Shown piece after piece: positions 42,701-44,115 of a stretch of DNA of 44,115 nt (its first letter is position 1; each line of letters opens with the position of its first letter). The stretch is from JAFGMR01 sp964632755 (GTDB lineage: Archaea; Halobacteriota; Methanosarcinia; Methanotrichales; Methanotrichaceae), in assembly GCA_964632755.1 (NCBI GenBank), contig CAZWDT010000016.1, positions 1 through 44,115 on the forward strand, given 5' to 3'. The position numbers were made by a program, and so were the translations under genes. The notes under the pieces are model-generated. The model did no database searches. It had not been told where the DNA came from and worked only from the letters and a program-made list of their open reading frames with translations.

Positions 42701-43766
42701 CTCCGAGGGCGATGACATCTTCACCATCCATGTCGCTGTGAGGGACACGGGGATAGGCATCTTGCCAGAGGATCTTTCGAAGCTCTTCAAGTCTTTTAGC
42801 CAGGTAGACTCAACATCCACCCGTCGATACGGGGGAACGGGGCTCGGGCTTGCGATTAGCAAGCGGCTGGTGGAGAAAATGGGTGGAAGCATCTGGGCCG
42901 AGAGCAGTCCAAGCGTTGGAAGCACCTTTCACTTCACGATCAAGGCAAGGGGCATCAAGGACCGGCGTTCTTCACCACCGGAGCTGAAGGGCAGAAGGAT
43001 TCTCGTCGTGGACGACAATGGATCCAGTCTGGAGATAATCGCTCGAATGCTTCGATCCTGGTCCGCGGTCCCGGCCACGGCATCGTCTGCTAAGGAGGCA
43101 CTTGCCATCCTCGGCAGGGAAGATCCATTCGATCTAGCAATTCTGGATATGGGCATGAAGGGGATGGAAGGCCAGGCTCTTGCCCGGGAGATCCGCCAGA
43201 CCTTCGAGATCCCCCTCATCCTCATGGCCTCAATCGGCGCCCGAAAGGGGATCGATGAGGGCATATTTGTATCCGTGCTGACTAAGCCCATCGGATCCGC
43301 CGCGCTCCAGGGAGCCCTTCTTCGGCAGTTCGCTCAAAAGGAAGTGTCCGATGCGGTCCAGCCCGCTCGACAGGGCTCTATCCAGGTGGTCGATCGCGAT
43401 CTGAAGATCCTCCTTGCCGAGGACAACCCAGTGAACCGAAAGGTTGCCCAGGCGATGCTTGCCCGTCTGGGACACAGGCCGGATCAGGTTGCAAACGGTC
43501 GCAAGGTGATCGAGGCCCTGGAGGAGAAGGAGTACGATATCATCCTGATGGACATACAGATGCCCGAGATGGATGGGATCGAGGCCACGAGGGAGATTCG
43601 CGAGCGTTGGGGATCCAATCCCTGGATAGTGGCCATGACCGCCCACGCGCTCGAGGGCGATCGAGAGAGGTTTTTAGAGGCAAGGATGAACGACTATGTG
43701 AGAAAGCCCGTGAAGCTCGATGAGCTCCGGGCAGCACTGGAACGCTACAAGGCAGATCGCTATTGA
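39780..43766 (+). CDS. Hybrid sensor histidine kinase with two receiver domains
   Basis: 1328 residues, unusually large for an archaeon. The N-terminal ~340 residues are multi-span membrane (several segments such as AVVTLLFLLGFAAIIFFL). Then a coiled coil, two PAS domains (about 395-640) and a GAF domain (about 650-815). The HisKA motif is MSHEIRTPMNAVIG (His840), then HATPase NLLSNAVKFT, DTGIGI and GGTGLGLAIS. Two receivers follow, with likely phosphoacceptor Asp1123 (LDMGMKGMEG) and Asp1258 (LMDIQMPEMDG). No DNA-binding output domain is fused. The GTG at 39780 is the first in-frame start after a stop. Its signal and partners are unknown. Confidence 0.93.
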   Translation: MVDIIKDRTLISFQSAAVVTLLFLLGFAAIIFFLSDDPPMRTVVNDSLTVVINGLATISLFYAAERSKRYGQRVQTAWTILAIAQLCFTMGDLIWAILEVVLHQDPFPSPADVPFLAYYPLFMIGVLLLPAGDLRSNDKLKMSLDVAIVMIGASMFFWSILIAPSIALVDGGDAMALILSVAYPMVDLLLFFALIQLLFRRLNREGLRPFLLLAGGAAALILVDTIFMYQSLQETYVPGGLLDIGWVVSYSLMGLAGIAQAISSDLDDGRSLLEDARYGQLGWPLFLPYVFACATYLYLVWSSYHPQPLSFSTMAAGVGAIIGMVIIRQIVALKENISLYVSTLREIQVRKRAEEEVKRLNDRLEVRVAERTAQLKAINIDLQNEVAERKAAEEALGESVSRYRRLFESAPVGIASIDLQGWLVQANSAMLAIQDWPSQEVAREINLLYHPLMVESGFGERFHRCIQEGKGISFEHSYSSGQGLYKQLRTHLTPVRDGEGRMIEILAIVEDMTESRRAEEAWRESEGRFRSLVDNMLDAVIILDWDGTVLFANRAAASLCGMPLPADLVGTNVIQLVHTEARESFASDMAEVRETGGGHLSEYRIRDMRGEEKWVEAISTVAFFNGRQIDLINLREITDRKLAQEELRKRGTLLSGVATAANVLLVQKDLLVAMDLTLRLLGAATKVDRIAIYGVQASPAGGHVMISRCHWGEGRPSLENISLEERLSRWYDLLVAGRIVAGPVLDLPPQEGEVLESMGITSILVIPIMIEGRLWGLLDFVDLRSSRSWGPGEVSILQAVSASLGGAIVQRAKEGEMRLARDEAESAARAKSEFMANMSHEIRTPMNAVIGMADLLTDTDLSPDQLDYVETIRKSGDALLKIIDEILDFSKIEGGMMDLAEESLSLHDLLGDALDQVAVAASEKELELLHMLDDDVPISIQGDSSRLRQVLVNLLSNAVKFTDKGEVRVDVSAVSEGDDIFTIHVAVRDTGIGILPEDLSKLFKSFSQVDSTSTRRYGGTGLGLAISKRLVEKMGGSIWAESSPSVGSTFHFTIKARGIKDRRSSPPELKGRRILVVDDNGSSLEIIARMLRSWSAVPATASSAKEALAILGREDPFDLAILDMGMKGMEGQALAREIRQTFEIPLILMASIGARKGIDEGIFVSVLTKPIGSAALQGALLRQFAQKEVSDAVQPARQGSIQVVDRDLKILLAEDNPVNRKVAQAMLARLGHRPDQVANGRKVIEALEEKEYDIILMDIQMPEMDGIEATREIRERWGSNPWIVAMTAHALEGDRERFLEARMNDYVRKPVKLDELRAALERYKADRY

Positions 43767-43809
43767 TGCTGATGAAAGCGCGGATCCAATTTGGGATCTC
43801 CATTAGATG

Positions 43810-43986
43810 CTAATGCCCCTTTCGCCTGCTCTTTGCATCCTCCATCTTGGATTGGATCGACTTTACCCACAAGGCAGCCTTCTCATAGAAGAACACCCCG
43901 AAGAACCCAACGACCATGGCCAATACCACAAGCACCACCAGGAAGGTTATTATCCAGTTTATCCAGGACATGATCCTCGACTCCAT
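43810..43986 (-). CDS. Small membrane protein, 58 residues
   Basis: A short frame from ATG 43986 to TAG 43810: an N-terminal membrane span (WIITFLVVLVVLAMVVGFFG) and then a charged basic end (SKMEDAKSRRKGH). Composition and the single strong helix favour a real small membrane protein over chance. A TATA-like TTTTTATAGG lies at about 44043-44053 on the minus strand, predicting a leader of about 30 nt. It converges on the histidine kinase gene, but no role can be assigned. Confidence 0.6.
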   Translation of the reverse strand: MESRIMSWINWIITFLVVLVVLAMVVGFFGVFFYEKAALWVKSIQSKMEDAKSRRKGH

Positions 43987-44042
43987 GATTCGCTGCCGTT
44001 GGAATGCGACGAATCGAGCAGCACATTGCCTCTTTTTCTTCC

Positions 44043-44057
44043 CCTATAAAAAATATG
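44043..44057 (-). promoter_or_regulatory. TATA box for the small membrane protein
   Basis: The minus strand reads ATATTTTTTATAGG. The predicted transcript start is near 44017-44022, about 30 nt before ATG 43986. Confidence 0.4.
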
Positions 44058-44115
44058 GCTTGCCGATCTCGATTGAATGATTTCGGAAAGGGGCAGCGCA
44101 TAATCCCCTTGGGGC

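Overview
The window looks like a chromosome segment of a methanogenic archaeon, most likely Methanothrix (Methanosaeta) or a close relative in the Methanosarcinales/Methanotrichales. This is inferred from gene content, not from an rRNA. The signs are TrpB2-type tryptophan synthase beta, a LeuC/HacA-type hydro-lyase, the archaeal riboflavin reductase, a UPF0212/DUF555 protein, an XPD/Rad3 helicase, inositol-phosphate synthase, TATA-type promoters often close to the start codon, and GC-rich coding DNA. No rRNA, tRNA or CRISPR array was seen.

Layout. 1-0.9 kb is a graveyard of mobile-element debris: IS605-like hairpins, a 161-bp MITE-like repeat, a transposase tail and the tail of a DUF4143-type ATPase. 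0.9-6.7 kb holds housekeeping genes: truA, leuC/hacA, trpB2, a COG3199 NAD-kinase-like protein, a macro-domain protein and a zinc-motif protein. 6.9-9.6 kb is a compact ectoine operon (HTH regulator-ectA-ectB-ectC). 9.9-17.6 kb carries a membrane-anchored TPR protein, two exported proteins, a DUF169 protein, arfC, an amidohydrolase-UspA-CBS operon and a GNAT enzyme.

17.7-25.8 kb is the most interesting block. It reads as a candidate defence island: a 37-kDa nucleoid-associated-type protein coupled to a membrane protein, a broken start of a third coupled gene, a DUF104/PIN toxin-antitoxin pair, a 1033-residue nuclease-STAND NTPase-repeat protein of Avs-like architecture with four near-identical 153-bp units, and an ABC-type ATPase whose Walker A serine, catalytic glutamate and switch histidine all appear replaced.

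25.9-31.0 kb has a NosD-like beta-helix protein, an inverted copy of the MITE/transposase-tail pair from the left edge, a decayed IS1634-like transposase, an exported protein paralogous to one at 11-12 kb, and an IS3-type element with nonsense codons. 31.1-38.7 kb returns to chromosomal genes: UPF0212, an XPD helicase, exported proteins, a nucleotide-binding-like protein, inositol-phosphate synthase, RlmH, and a small encapsulated-ferritin-like protein preceded by a 34-bp inverted repeat. 38.7-44.1 kb has a beta-propeller fragment, a gene-poor stretch, a 1328-residue hybrid histidine kinase and a 58-residue membrane protein at the right edge.

The ectoine genes would give salt tolerance from L-aspartate semialdehyde. 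The 17.7-25.8 kb block would give host defence, if the inference is right. Inverted repeats 27 kb apart bracket both.
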